Origin: Pteria penguin
Taxonomy: Eukaryota; Mollusca; Bivalvia; Pterioida; Pteriidae
Direction of reading: 5' to 3'
Length of the DNA stretch: 64,000 nucleotides
Assembly (NCBI GenBank): GCA_035048485.1
Contig: CM068583.1
Span: 22,853,341-22,917,340 of the forward strand
Shown here: piece by piece, positions 12,437 through 24,500 of the stretch
Position numbering within the stretch: position 1 is the first letter of the stretch
Layout of the letters: every line of letters starts with the position of its first letter
Made by a program: the position numbers and the translations under genes
Notes under the pieces: model-generated
What the model saw: only the letters and a program-made list of their open reading frames with translations
Databases searched by the model: none
What the model was told of the DNA's origin: nothing

Positions 12437-13055
12437 GTATGTATGTATGTATGTATGTATGTATGTATGTGTGTATGTGTGTGTGTATGTATGTATGCAT
12501 GTATGCATGTATGTATGTATGTATGTATGTATGTATGTATGTATGTATGTATGTATGTATGTATGTATGTATGTATGTATGTATGTATGTGTGTATGTAT
12601 GTATGTATGTATGTATGTATGTATGTATGTATGTATGTATGTATGTATGTATGTATGTATGTATGTATGTATGTATGTGTGTATGTGTGTGTGTATGTAT
12701 GTATGTATGTATGTATGTATGTATGTATGTATGTATGTATGTATGTATGTATGTATGTATGTATGTATGTATGTATGTATGTGTGTGTGTATGTATGTAT
12801 GTATGTATGTATGTATGTATGTATGTATGTATGTATGTATGTATGTATGTATGTATGTATGTATGTATGTATGTATGTATGTATGTATGTATGTCTGTGT
12901 GTATGTATGTATGTATGTATGTATGTATGTATGTATGTATGTATGTATGTATGTATGTATGTATGTATGTATGTATGTATGTATGTATGTATGTATGTAT
13001 GTATGTATGTATGTATGTATGTATGTATGTATGTATGTATGTATGTATGTATGTA

Positions 13056-13086
<31 letters not shown>

Positions 13087-13341
13087 ATGTATGTATGTAT
13101 GTATGTATGTATGTATGTATGTATGTATGTATGTATGTATGTATGTATGTATGTATGTATGTATGTATGTATGTATGTATGTATGTATGTATGTATGTAT
13201 GTATGTATGTATGTATGTATGTATGTATGTATGTATGTATGTATGTATGTATGTATGTATGCATGTATGTATGTGTGTAAGTAGGTAGGTAGGTAGATAG
13301 GTAGGTAGGTACGTACGGACGGACGGACGGATGGATGGATG
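12437..13341 (+). repeat. Giant (GTAT)n microsatellite with stepped GTAG/GTAC/GGAC/GGAT edge
   Basis: About 840 bp of GTAT with scattered GT insertions, followed by GTAG units from about 13279, then GTAC, GGAC and GGAT. All six frames are open over much of it (MYVC, YIHT repeats), which is an artefact. Confidence 0.97.
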
Positions 13342-14589
13342 TTATCAAATTGGTTCGATATGCTGGAAACTGCACTTACGCTTTTGAGTTCTACACAAAA
13401 TGTTATGAATTATGTTCAAACATTTGGAATTTGTTTATTCTTATTTAGATCTTTAAGCATCCTCATTTCTACAGTGATTTAACTAAGTAGGGTCAAAGGT
13501 TCCAATAATATCATCTCAACTGTTTCTAAATCTTAAATACGTTTGCCATCTACAGAATGTCGATGAAATCACTGCAAAATCCGTAAGTCTTGTGTCGCAC
13601 TGTCTACAGTGTTATGCCGATATTTCATAGAGCATTACACTTTGACCAATGCAGCTGTGTGGAAACAATGGCGGGCTTTGTCTGAAAAGAAGATGAGGTC
13701 CTGAAGCAAGTGCACATGCCATGTCATGCCATGCCATTACCGATCAGAGACTTTACCTCGATTTTAGCACGGTTCGCTCATCATTGTTATGTTCATTTTA
13801 CTTCTATAATTATATAAGAAAACTGTGACATAAGCAATATGCTTCTCCGTAAACCTCTTATCCAATAGATGAGACTGATATTTCGATAGATATCTCAATC
13901 TTGTGCACAGGGTCAGAAAGGATTGCGCAAGACTTTGAATATTAAATTATGGCATATATCTCTTTGCTTCTTTGGTCTAAATCTTTAGGATAAGTTTACA
14001 AGAACGTGATATCAGGGCGTCTACCAACATGCATAGAGTCCAACGTGCTATTTGTCCGCCCTCGAAAGAATTACAATTGTATTTGATTTTTCCTTCAATC
14101 GATATGCAGGTAAGTAGATAAGACGAGATTTCGATACATTGTAAAGAACACCCCCAACAGAAGTACAGCAGGTAGCTACACCCACTCAGTTATATTGCAG
14201 ATGTGTTTAACTATGTCGGCCGTATTGAAATAGGGGATTTCATTCCAATCTTTATCAACGATTATTGACAGGTGCGCTGTCGTCTCTATAGAAGCCAACT
14301 GAAATTACTGTTTCTGATGTGTACATACTGACGCGACCTTGGGCGCGGTCCATTATGTAGAACCTTTTCTTCATTATATATAAATATGTCAGTGCCCATT
14401 CCTTTATATCTATGGTCTTTATATAAGGGTCACATTGGGCATGATAAAAGAGGGTTAGCCGGTAGCTGTGGGAGGGATTTTCTGTGACTGAACGCGACAC
14501 AACTTTCGAAACAGAAGTCGTAGATATTTGAATAGTCTGTATTTTGGGGTATATATTTGACAACTTTGTGAAAAATTTTGATTTTGAAA
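13342..14589. other. No gene recognised upstream of the membrane-protein gene
   Basis: Minus-strand frames at 14255-14636 have no recognisable domain. The stretch may hold regulatory sequence for the gene that starts at 14705, but nothing specific is visible. Confidence 0.4.
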
Positions 14590-14704
14590 GAAAGATGAAA
14601 TGAAGCAAAAACGTAAATCATAAAAATCTTACTCATACAAACAGAAACATAGTTTCATATATATCAAAATAAAAAAGAAATAGATAACTAGATAAAAGGG
14701 AAAA
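14590..14704 (+). promoter_or_regulatory. Region just upstream of the first coding exon
   Basis: AT-rich stretch with TATA-like runs (catatatatc near 14656-14666) ahead of the ATG at 14705. It is either core promoter plus short 5' UTR, or the end of an intron from a leader exon; sequence alone cannot decide. Confidence 0.25.
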
Positions 14705-14798
14705 ATGAATAATTTTAAAAGTTTTCGTTTAATGTGGAGTGTACTGCTCAGTACTTCATTTATTACCGAGTTATCTGGACAAACCATCAATAATCCAG
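14705..14798 (+). CDS. Exon 1: start codon and signal peptide
   Basis: Starts at the ATG of MNNFKSFRLM, followed by a hydrophobic core (WSVLLSTSFI) and a plausible signal-peptidase site near SG/QT (residues 24-27). It ends phase 1 at the donor CCAG/gtaagaag. No earlier in-frame ATG is needed, since the signal peptide lies at the very N-terminus as expected for an extracellular protein. The 5' UTR and any non-coding leader exon cannot be seen. Confidence 0.75.
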
Positions 14799-14930
14799 GT
14801 AAGAAGTTTTGTTAAACAGATGATAACCAATAATTATTATAATGTCATCTGAATTTGATTATATTTGTATTTATCTTTTCTCTTTTCTCTTGGCATTTTT
14901 CTTCTCTTTTGTCAACATAAATAAATTCAT

Positions 14931-15000
<70 letters not shown>

Positions 15001-18000
15001 TAATATATATATATATATAGCCAATGTTCAATTTCTTCATGTGCCCTTTTTATATTAACACGAATGATAAATTACCGCTTCAGAATCTGTTTATATTTAA
15101 CATTATCTAAAAAATACATAGTTTTTCATGCTGGTTAAGATAATGTTCTATGAATCTTAAAATGAGTTCGCATAAGATCAATTTTAATCATAAAAACATT
15201 TTATTAACTATACTAGTTATTATCAATATACTTTTCTTTATTTACTTTATTAAGCCGGCGTGGCCTAGTGATATCGCGCTCGCTTCATGATCGGGAGGCC
15301 GGGGTTCGAGTCCCGCTCTGGTCATACCGGTGTGCTGTCTTTCGGATGAGGCAGTAAACACTTTAAAGATCCCTCACTGCTTCGGGTGGGTCCGTTGCAA
15401 AGGTCAAAATTTGTATGCCCCGCATCAGGCTGATGCCGTCACCATATACGTGAAATATTCGTGGTGTGACGTTAAACAAAAATCAATCAATCAATCAATT
15501 TTACTTTATTTATAAATTTTGAATACAGTACAATATTCCAGAGATGCATTGAATTAATAGATATTCAAATTACATTCATATATGTACGATAAATATGTGT
15601 CTTTTGAAAACATAAAAAAAACAAAGAAATATAAAAACCCTTAAATGAAAGCTAATCTATATCATAAATTTAAATAACATAAACTTTTATCAACTGTCAA
15701 TTTTCTATCACACTACAACGGCGACATCTTCATTGGTTAAACCTACATGGGCAGACAGTGTAACTGCATACTCACGTTTCTATACAGCATATGTTATGTT
15801 TTGAACAATGATTAAAACTGATTTGGCATTTCTTCTTAAATAAGATTTTACGAAAATGCCGGTTTGTGTAATAAAAAGGAAAATCGGTCATCATAGAAAA
15901 GTATATATCTTTTGTTTTAAAGAAATCAAAGTCAGTTCCTCCCAATGATACACAATTTATAATGATTATTCACAGTAAATATCCGTAATCTGCAAATGGG
16001 GAGCTTAATACAAATAGCTATTATTTGATTATGCAGTGTTTAATTCCAAATGTATTGTCACGTTAGGCGACCTTAGTTTTCACGTTCTCATCCAAACGAC
16101 AGGACATCGACGAGTCATCAGCGGGACTCGAACCCGCGACTAAAACGATCTCTTGAAAAGTTGGAATATTGCTTATTTATAATAAAACAATAAAATCATA
16201 CTATAGTTCGTTGATATATTTTGTATAAATCTGTTTTTGTGTTGACTGAACTCTTATTTGTTTGCAGCATGTTTGACCCCTCTTGGGATGCAAGATAATT
16301 CAATTACAGATAGTCAATTGGCTGTATCATCCATTAGTGCCGGTAAAACTAAACAAAAAGCAAGATATAATTGTTGTGCAGGTAAGTGGCTTTACACATT
16401 GTTTTGCAGCCGTGCGTAAACAGGGTGGGTAACAAAGTAAATAGACGTTCTAATTGGTAAACAAAGAGCATTTATACCTACAAATTTTGACCCATGAATA
16501 ATATCAACTTATGTTGGTAATCCGCATCTTGGTTTTTGTTGTAAGTGTTATAATAGATTCCAAACTGCACAAGATCATATAGTCATTAATACCATATAAA
16601 TGAGACAAAGATGATCAGCGGTTATGTCATTTATTATGATGATAAATGACGCATAACCATATAATTCATATTCTAATTCACTTGTTTTGTTTTGACAATT
16701 CTGATCGGTCCACACATCAGCGTTCAGGCATGTATAATCACGATATACTGTCTTCAAATGTATTAATGCATTGTACGTACTCATTGTCCACATTGTCTCT
16801 GACTTCATCTATCAAAGATACTGTCTATAACAACTTACTGAGTACAATATATCTCATAAATGCATCAGACATTGTACTTTATTCCTGCATGAAAACACAA
16901 AATAAGACACTTATTTTATATATATGCGCTTTTAACTCCAAAATATCATTCTGGAAACTTCCATTTCCTATTCATAAACTGCATCATTAAATCATTCCGG
17001 AGGGAAGTTATAATAAGTTGAAAGAAACAGCCGGTGTCCCATGACAACGTAACGTTTATCCAGAATGACATACTTTCGTCGAATGTCAAGCACTCTAGCG
17101 CAAAATACAACTTTAATGACGTCACATAAGGTTGGAAATGACGAAGATTTCATTATGACGTCATTAGCATAACAATTAAAAGTCTGCCAAACATCGCTTT
17201 CTATATTGAAAAGTGGGTCAAATATGGGGCGTTATGACGTCACCGATCAATGTACTTTATACAGAAATAAAATACATGTGTCTTGAACGCTTTATCTCGG
17301 GCAATTACAGTGGTTGTGCATATATATATAGTGATGCTCCGTTAATCCGGGCTCCGTTTATCCGGAAAATCCACTTTCCGGACAAGAAAGTGCGGGAACG
17401 AATTTCCCAAATGTTATTTTGATCCGATAATCCGGAAATCCGCGTTCCGGATCCGGACAAGGAAATACGGGTACGGAATTCCAAAAGTACATGAAATTTG
17501 CTCCGATAATCCGGACAAAAATTTCGCTTTCTGGACGTAGCTGTAGCAAATAACTGCAGTTTAATTAATACACTGCTTATCTCTTATTTGCGCCGATTGT
17601 TTGTTTATTAGTTAAACGACACGTTTACCTGGTCACCTACCTGTGGTATGTTAATTACCTATCCAATTAAGAACTGACCGCTTGTGGTGTAGTCAAACGT
17701 CATGTTAGCGATCATTGATGATTGCGTTTTAATGAGTCAGTACACGTTCACGGCAAAAATGAAGATTACTGTTAGTTGAATGATAGTAAATAAAAGTAAA
17801 TTGCCGACTTCGCAGCTTACATTGTTAATTAAATATTTGGGCTTTACATTGTAACCAAACTTTAACTATCGTCACTCTTCTGTTAGAGACCGCTAATTGA
17901 TAACGTGGCCTTACTTAGTGCTCATTACATTATTTGGTAGAAAATTTAACTTTTAGTTATTCTTCTGTTTTATAGTCATAGGAAATCTTAATATTAAAAA

Positions 18001-18447
18001 ATAAACACTGTATAAATTTATCGGGACATAAATGCTTTTCAATTATAAATTTGTATGAAACAGCAGGACGTTAGATGAACACTCCTACCGCGATAGAGGT
18101 AATTCATTAGTCAATCGCGAGGTATATACAAAGGCGGCTGTCAACATTTAAATAGAGGACAGTGAGTTGAAAAATCATGCAGGTTTCAGAAATTTGGCTG
18201 CAGTTAATGTACAATTACCAAAGATGTCAATACATTAAATACGTAATAGATATATATTTCTTCGTGTACAAATTAAACGTATATAAGGTTTATTACTTGT
18301 GTTTTATCGTGTACTGTATACATCCTTCTTTTATCAAAAAATAAGATTCTTTAACATTTAATGTACCGGTACTATTATCCGGTAATCCGGAAAATCCGTT
18401 CGGACAAATCGATCGGGAACAAACGTGTCCGGATAAACCGAGCATCA

Positions 18448-18509
<62 letters not shown>

Positions 18510-21500
18510 CTAAATTATATATGTTTGGACTGTATGTAGGTCATTCATGGCGGGTGTGACTAGCGAAACTGGGAACGCTCACTTCTCCCGGGCACCTGGT
18601 CTCACCTCTGAAATTTAGGGGTCCTGGAATGCCCACTGTCGTACATTGTTGTTAGTGCCATACTCACGTGACACCAATTACTTTCGTATTTTACTTGAAA
18701 CCGAATGTTTTCTCCATGTAGTTTGAGCAAAACCCAACGTTGCGTGATATTTGCTGTGTGATATCTCCAAACGTAATCATTACCTCATTTCTTTTCTTTG
18801 TCATAATATTCTTTTTATTTCTTTGTTATAATAGCTTGGTACTTATGACATTATTGTTAAAACGATTAACTAAGTTGAAAATATCATTATACCGAGGAAC
18901 TCATCAACCTACAACAGTTAGCATTCATCATTCAACAAATAAGAGAGTATCTCCTGTTTGAACAGTTACACCCACACTTAATGCCTAAAGTAATCAAACA
19001 GTAAAACAAATAAATACGAATCCATATTGTATAAAAGTGTTACTGCCACATTAAAATGGAACAGGAAAATAAAACTCATTAAACCAACCACATAGAGATT
19101 TGTACAGCAATCGTATCATTACTTGCATATAAGATGATGTCATGATCAGTGGGACAATAAAATATTTAGATCTTACTTTTACAGACATTTGTTCACGTGC
19201 GTTTCCGACAGCGGAATTTCAGTCAGGCAGCATTTCTTGCCTTGAATGGGAAAATTTAACTTCGTGTTCTTGTCTCCTTCGTGTGTTAATGCTTGCATAT
19301 TTATGTATTTACCTCCTCGACTTGAAAGGTTGTTGCAGGACTTTTGCGACGGGTGTTTCAGGCAACCAGGGGACGCTCACTTACTTCTACCGAGCACTTG
19401 GTCTCACCTCGATTTTATTGGGGGTTGCATTTGTCTGAATATGACACTATACACGATTTTCTCCTTTTATCAATGGACTATGTGATATGGTTTATCCTTC
19501 GGTACTTCTTCGTTTTTTACTTTATTTGTTTTGATGCTAGGTTATATCATGGTATATCATGTATTTTTATTTTCATTTCCATTTAAATTAGGTGAAGATA
19601 ATGGTGCATGGTGTCCTGCTGCCGGTGACAAAGATCCTTGGTACAAAATCACTTTGAAGGAACCAATGTCTCTAGGTGGTTTCCTGTTCCAGCATCCGGC
19701 TCAGAAAAATAGAAGTACATACCCGGACACCTACATGAAAACATTTGATTTGCAGTATATATCTGCGTCTGATTCCCAACAGCAATGGCGTACATACTAC
19801 ACAGTGGGTATTTTTATTGCTTCTTTTTATTCCAATCTCCGCATACTATACCTTCGATATTGTATTTGTTATTTTGTTCCTTAATCCCTTTACTTTTCAA
19901 AGCATCATTGACGAATTCCAATAATACAAATGCTAAACTTGTATTCTAGATTTTTCTATCCACTTTAATTCATAACTAGAATACCCCAAAGTATATAAGA
20001 TATGCATGTACTTGGATGGATAACTAATTGAATATTCAATTGTCGGTATCTAAACCATTGGTTTATCGCATTATCATAATGATTATGTAGCCTAATGAAA
20101 CGGGGATGCTTGGTCTTCAGTGAGAATAAATGTATGAATGTTTTCCCACATTATTTCACCATTTTGTATTTCATTGTTAATAGACTTTTTAACGTTTTAA
20201 AAGATGTATGGGAAATCACGTTTCGCTGGAATGTTAATCATGACCCTAATGCTTGGGTTGTGACATATACATGACGCAAATCTTCATTTGTCCGGTATTG
20301 CTCCTTACATCTTCTAAAATTGGGAAAGGGTTGTTAGTAAATTCGTAGTATCTTAAAATGCTTTTATAAATGGTTTTATGAATAGATTGCATTGCGTTTA
20401 ATGCGCTTTTATTAATTCGTATCTACCTATACCCATATCCACAAGATCAATAAAGTCAAACTCAACCTTGGTGGCAAAAATGTTACAACACCATGACAAT
20501 AATAATGCTAGTATATGTTTAGCTTAATCCTTAAATTATTTTTCTTGTAGGATATTCCGTCTGTGTACAATTCTACTACGTCATACAACATCCAGTTAAC
20601 TCCTCCAGTCACAGTCACTGCTGTCAGGATCTCTCCCAGAACGTTCCTCAACGCAGCCTGTATTCGGTTTGAACTTCTCGGATGTGACCCAAAAGGTAAA
20701 GTTCAAGTTTAAGTGAATAACTTTTTCTACGATGAATATGATTTTAATGAAAAAAGGAATGAGCAATATTGACCTAGATTTATAGCATATTGTGAAAATT
20801 GTATCTTTGGAAGATTCGGATGGAATGTTCGCTTATGAGAACGCAAATAATGCTAAAATGATTATATCAATATTGTTTTTAGTTTTATGCCATGCTAACT
20901 TTTGTCAAAATGGTGGACAGTGTATCGGAATCAACACATGCAAATGTCAGAAAGCGTATTATGGTGATAGATGTGATAAACAAGGTATTTCATATAAATA
21001 AAGTATTCTAACTTTGTACTTTTACAAACATTTCTTTTACTATAATAATTATCAGAACGTAAATACGTGAATTAATTTATGCATCATTTGCGCAGTTCGA
21101 CATGTATCTTCTTAAAGCATAGAAAATTCTTTAAAAGACAGATCAACCATGATTGTATGATGTTTCTCAGTCTCTTCATAAACCAATGAAAAGAGATGCA
21201 ATTCATTGTTTCTGAAAACGTGTACAGGTTTTGAATTTCCGTTTCTCAGATTCGCATGCATTAACATGCATCAATGAAAGTAACCCTATTATGATAAATC
21301 TTGGATCCCTTGATAAGAAAAACTATAGCCGATTATTTTCTCTCGAATTCGTATACTAATGTTTACGTTGATTACGTTCGTTATTTTACGGCGGATGTCG
21401 TATACAAGCAGGAGACTAATACGCATACATTTACTTGATCTTCTCTTTTGTTGCAGCTAAATATTCGTTTTTATTTTTATTGGGACAAGAGAGTCACAAT

Positions 21501-24500
21501 TGGAGAGACGTTTCAGAGGAGATCCTAAACCTCCTGTTAGTCGGACATCTTGCATACCATGTTCTTTTACTCTTTTCAGATTATTTATCAATCATGGTCA
21601 TCTCCTGTTGATTTCGCTTTATAGATCAATACTTTGAAATGTTCAGCAAAAATGTCACTGTTAACATATTTTTATGGTCCTTCATCTCGAGTTGATTATT
21701 GGTCCTTTTCCTTTTGACAAGAACTTTACCAATTTTCAAAATTCAGCCTTTTGATAGAGTGTTCAGAGGGAACCACACCAAATGAGTGGATATAGCTACT
21801 TCCGTTCAGGGTTCAAATTCAGTAAAATGGATATTTTGACATCTAAATGCTAATATGTTCATCAGTTTGCCATGCATGCTCATGGATGTTTCATCACTGA
21901 CTGAGATATTTTTGTTTTTTCTCTTTCGGTTCCCATTACAATTCTAAGATTTTTTCATTTATGAATCCATATTCAGAACGAATCTTAATATCTTATGCTT
22001 TTTCTAATTGTGTAATTACATCAATAAGTATCTGATGATTTATGGGTTCTGATCTCATATATGTGAAATACTTCTGTGGTGGATTTAAATCATAATCAGT
22101 ATATCAATTGATTATTGAAATACATGTATAATTTATTCTGATAATAATGTTATTATTTTGTTTTATAGCGACATCACTGTCATACATAAGCGTGTCCTTC
22201 ACCCAGATAATCCAGCAAGTTGTCATGACTACATCGGCCATTCAGTTGCAAATTCATGGAAACGTACAGTTGGTCGATGATACAACCAAAGGGAAAGTAA
22301 TTCATCTGCAAGGAGCGGGAAGTTATCTGGTTATGAACCAATCAAATCTCAACTCATGTATTCGAGACATTAACACATGTTCAGCTGGATTCACCCTGAC
22401 TTTGAACATAAAATTCAGTTCACTATTAAACAACACTTACATCATATCTAGTGGCGGCCATGTAACCGGGCTTTCTGGAGTTTCCTTGTTCTATCGTAAC
22501 GGCAAGCTTAATTATTATGTCAAAACAAATACACAATTGTGGATGGTCACAGTTACCCATAATTTAGAGTTGAATGTGTGGCACAAAATTGAACTGTCCT
22601 GGAATAAGAATCTTGGAACAGAAATTCTTGACAATGGAGTATTAATAGGCAGTGTAAGCAAACCTGTACCGACACAGTCACCTGGTGCACAGACAAGTCC
22701 AGTCTACATAGGAACAGGTGTAGGGAATCCTAATACTCCAATCAATTTCCAAATTGCCATGTTGCAGATTTTTGACGCTAATCGTGGTGTTCTCGTTGAC
22801 AACTCTATCGATCCTAGTATGTGTATTTATTTATATACTGTATTGTAATACTTAATCAAAACTTGTTATTTCAGTACATAATTACCTATTTGTGTGGTTT
22901 TTTATTTCGCATGTTATATCTTCCAACATAATATATATGACTCTGTATACAAACAACGTCATCCATTTTTGCTTTTGATACGAACATATTTTAATAATCT
23001 TTGATTCGTAAAAACTCTTTCATTTGAGAAGTTATTGTTTTAAAATGATATATTTATGTAGTGAAACGTGTATATCCAAAAATATAACAAAGAGAAATAT
23101 ATAAATGTTTCAGCCACAGTGAAACCAATGACAACAATTACAACCGCTGTCCCAAAAACCACATCTCTGCCACCACCAACCGTTATTCCAACAACAAAAA
23201 CACCATCCACAACGCCAACAAAGTCCTACTGTGACCGACAAAAAAGCGACCTGTCTTTCACTGGAATACAAGGCAATATTCTGTATTCACCGAGTTACAA
23301 TTTCACCGTTTATCAGTCCCCTTCATTAACGCCAGAGAAAGACGGATCTGCTATTCTTCAACTCAAGAAAACCGGCCAGTATGTAGAATTACCTAATATT
23401 GGCTTAGAATGCATACAAGACATGACAAAATGTAACAATGGGTTTACTCTCAGCGTGGAAATCAACCTTCATGACATAAACTCCACAAACAAACGCTATA
23501 TCTTCTCTAGCGGTGGCGACAGAGTAAATAGCTCCGGTATTGCACTTTATTTGTGGAAGGGGGATTTGTATTGCTCCGCTAAGAAAAATAGGACAATTTG
23601 GACGGCTAAAAAGAAGCTTAATGTCAAAGCTGGAGAATGGCACACATACCAAGTATCATGGAACCAAATTGACGGATTTATTGTTTATATAGATGGCAAT
23701 AAATTCATGGATCAAACTATCAGGCTACCGAACCCTACTCAAAATGACACTCATCCCTTGCTTATTGCAACTTCTCCTGGTTATTCTGCAACCACGTTGA
23801 TGGACGTTCGTCATTTATACACATGGTCAGCTTCGAGAGATCATCTAATCCAGGCAGGATGTATCCAAGGTAAAGCTATTAATAATATATAATATATAAT
23901 TTTGTAATAATATTTTATATAATGTAAAATACGATAACATTTTTCTCTTGTCAAATGCCACATAGGATTTGCTTTGGTGAACTTTTATGGAAAGGTAAAC
24001 AAAGATGAAACCATGTGCATTTAGGAATAAGCACCTCTTGTATGGCTTGCTTGACCGGTCATGATTGCAAAATGAAAACGTTTTCTCATCTATAATGAGA
24101 CATTTATTTCATTTTGCCTAATAACGATTTTGTTCTCAGAACACTTGTTTCTGTTTGGTACTGCAGTCACACAAAGATATGTCTGTTCATATAATATAAA
24201 TATTTTTTTTTACATATACATCAATTACCATAGAATTTCATTACCTCAAATGCACTTTCTTACACTAAGAGAAAATATGACCATCGCATGAGAATTACAA
24301 CAGTTTTACACCCCTTTCAGCTTTATTTGTATTTTATACATCGATAATCTGTTTGATGCGACTTTTATTGTAAAAGCATTAGTCCATTACTTATTGCTGA
24401 ACTATTACGCCATTTATTTCATAACATTAGTGTTGGTATATTTTATGATTGATGCTATACTTCCTTAATTTATATTATAACATTAGTGTTGGTATATTTT

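Noticed and set aside
12410..13375. Open frames of 280-320 codons (YIHT and MYVC repeats)
   Set aside because: They are translations of a GTAT/ATAC microsatellite; all frames are open because the unit has no stop in these phases.
19142..19586. Overlapping frames before exon 3
   Set aside because: They cover a dispersed repeat and intron sequence and disagree with the phase of exons 2 and 3.
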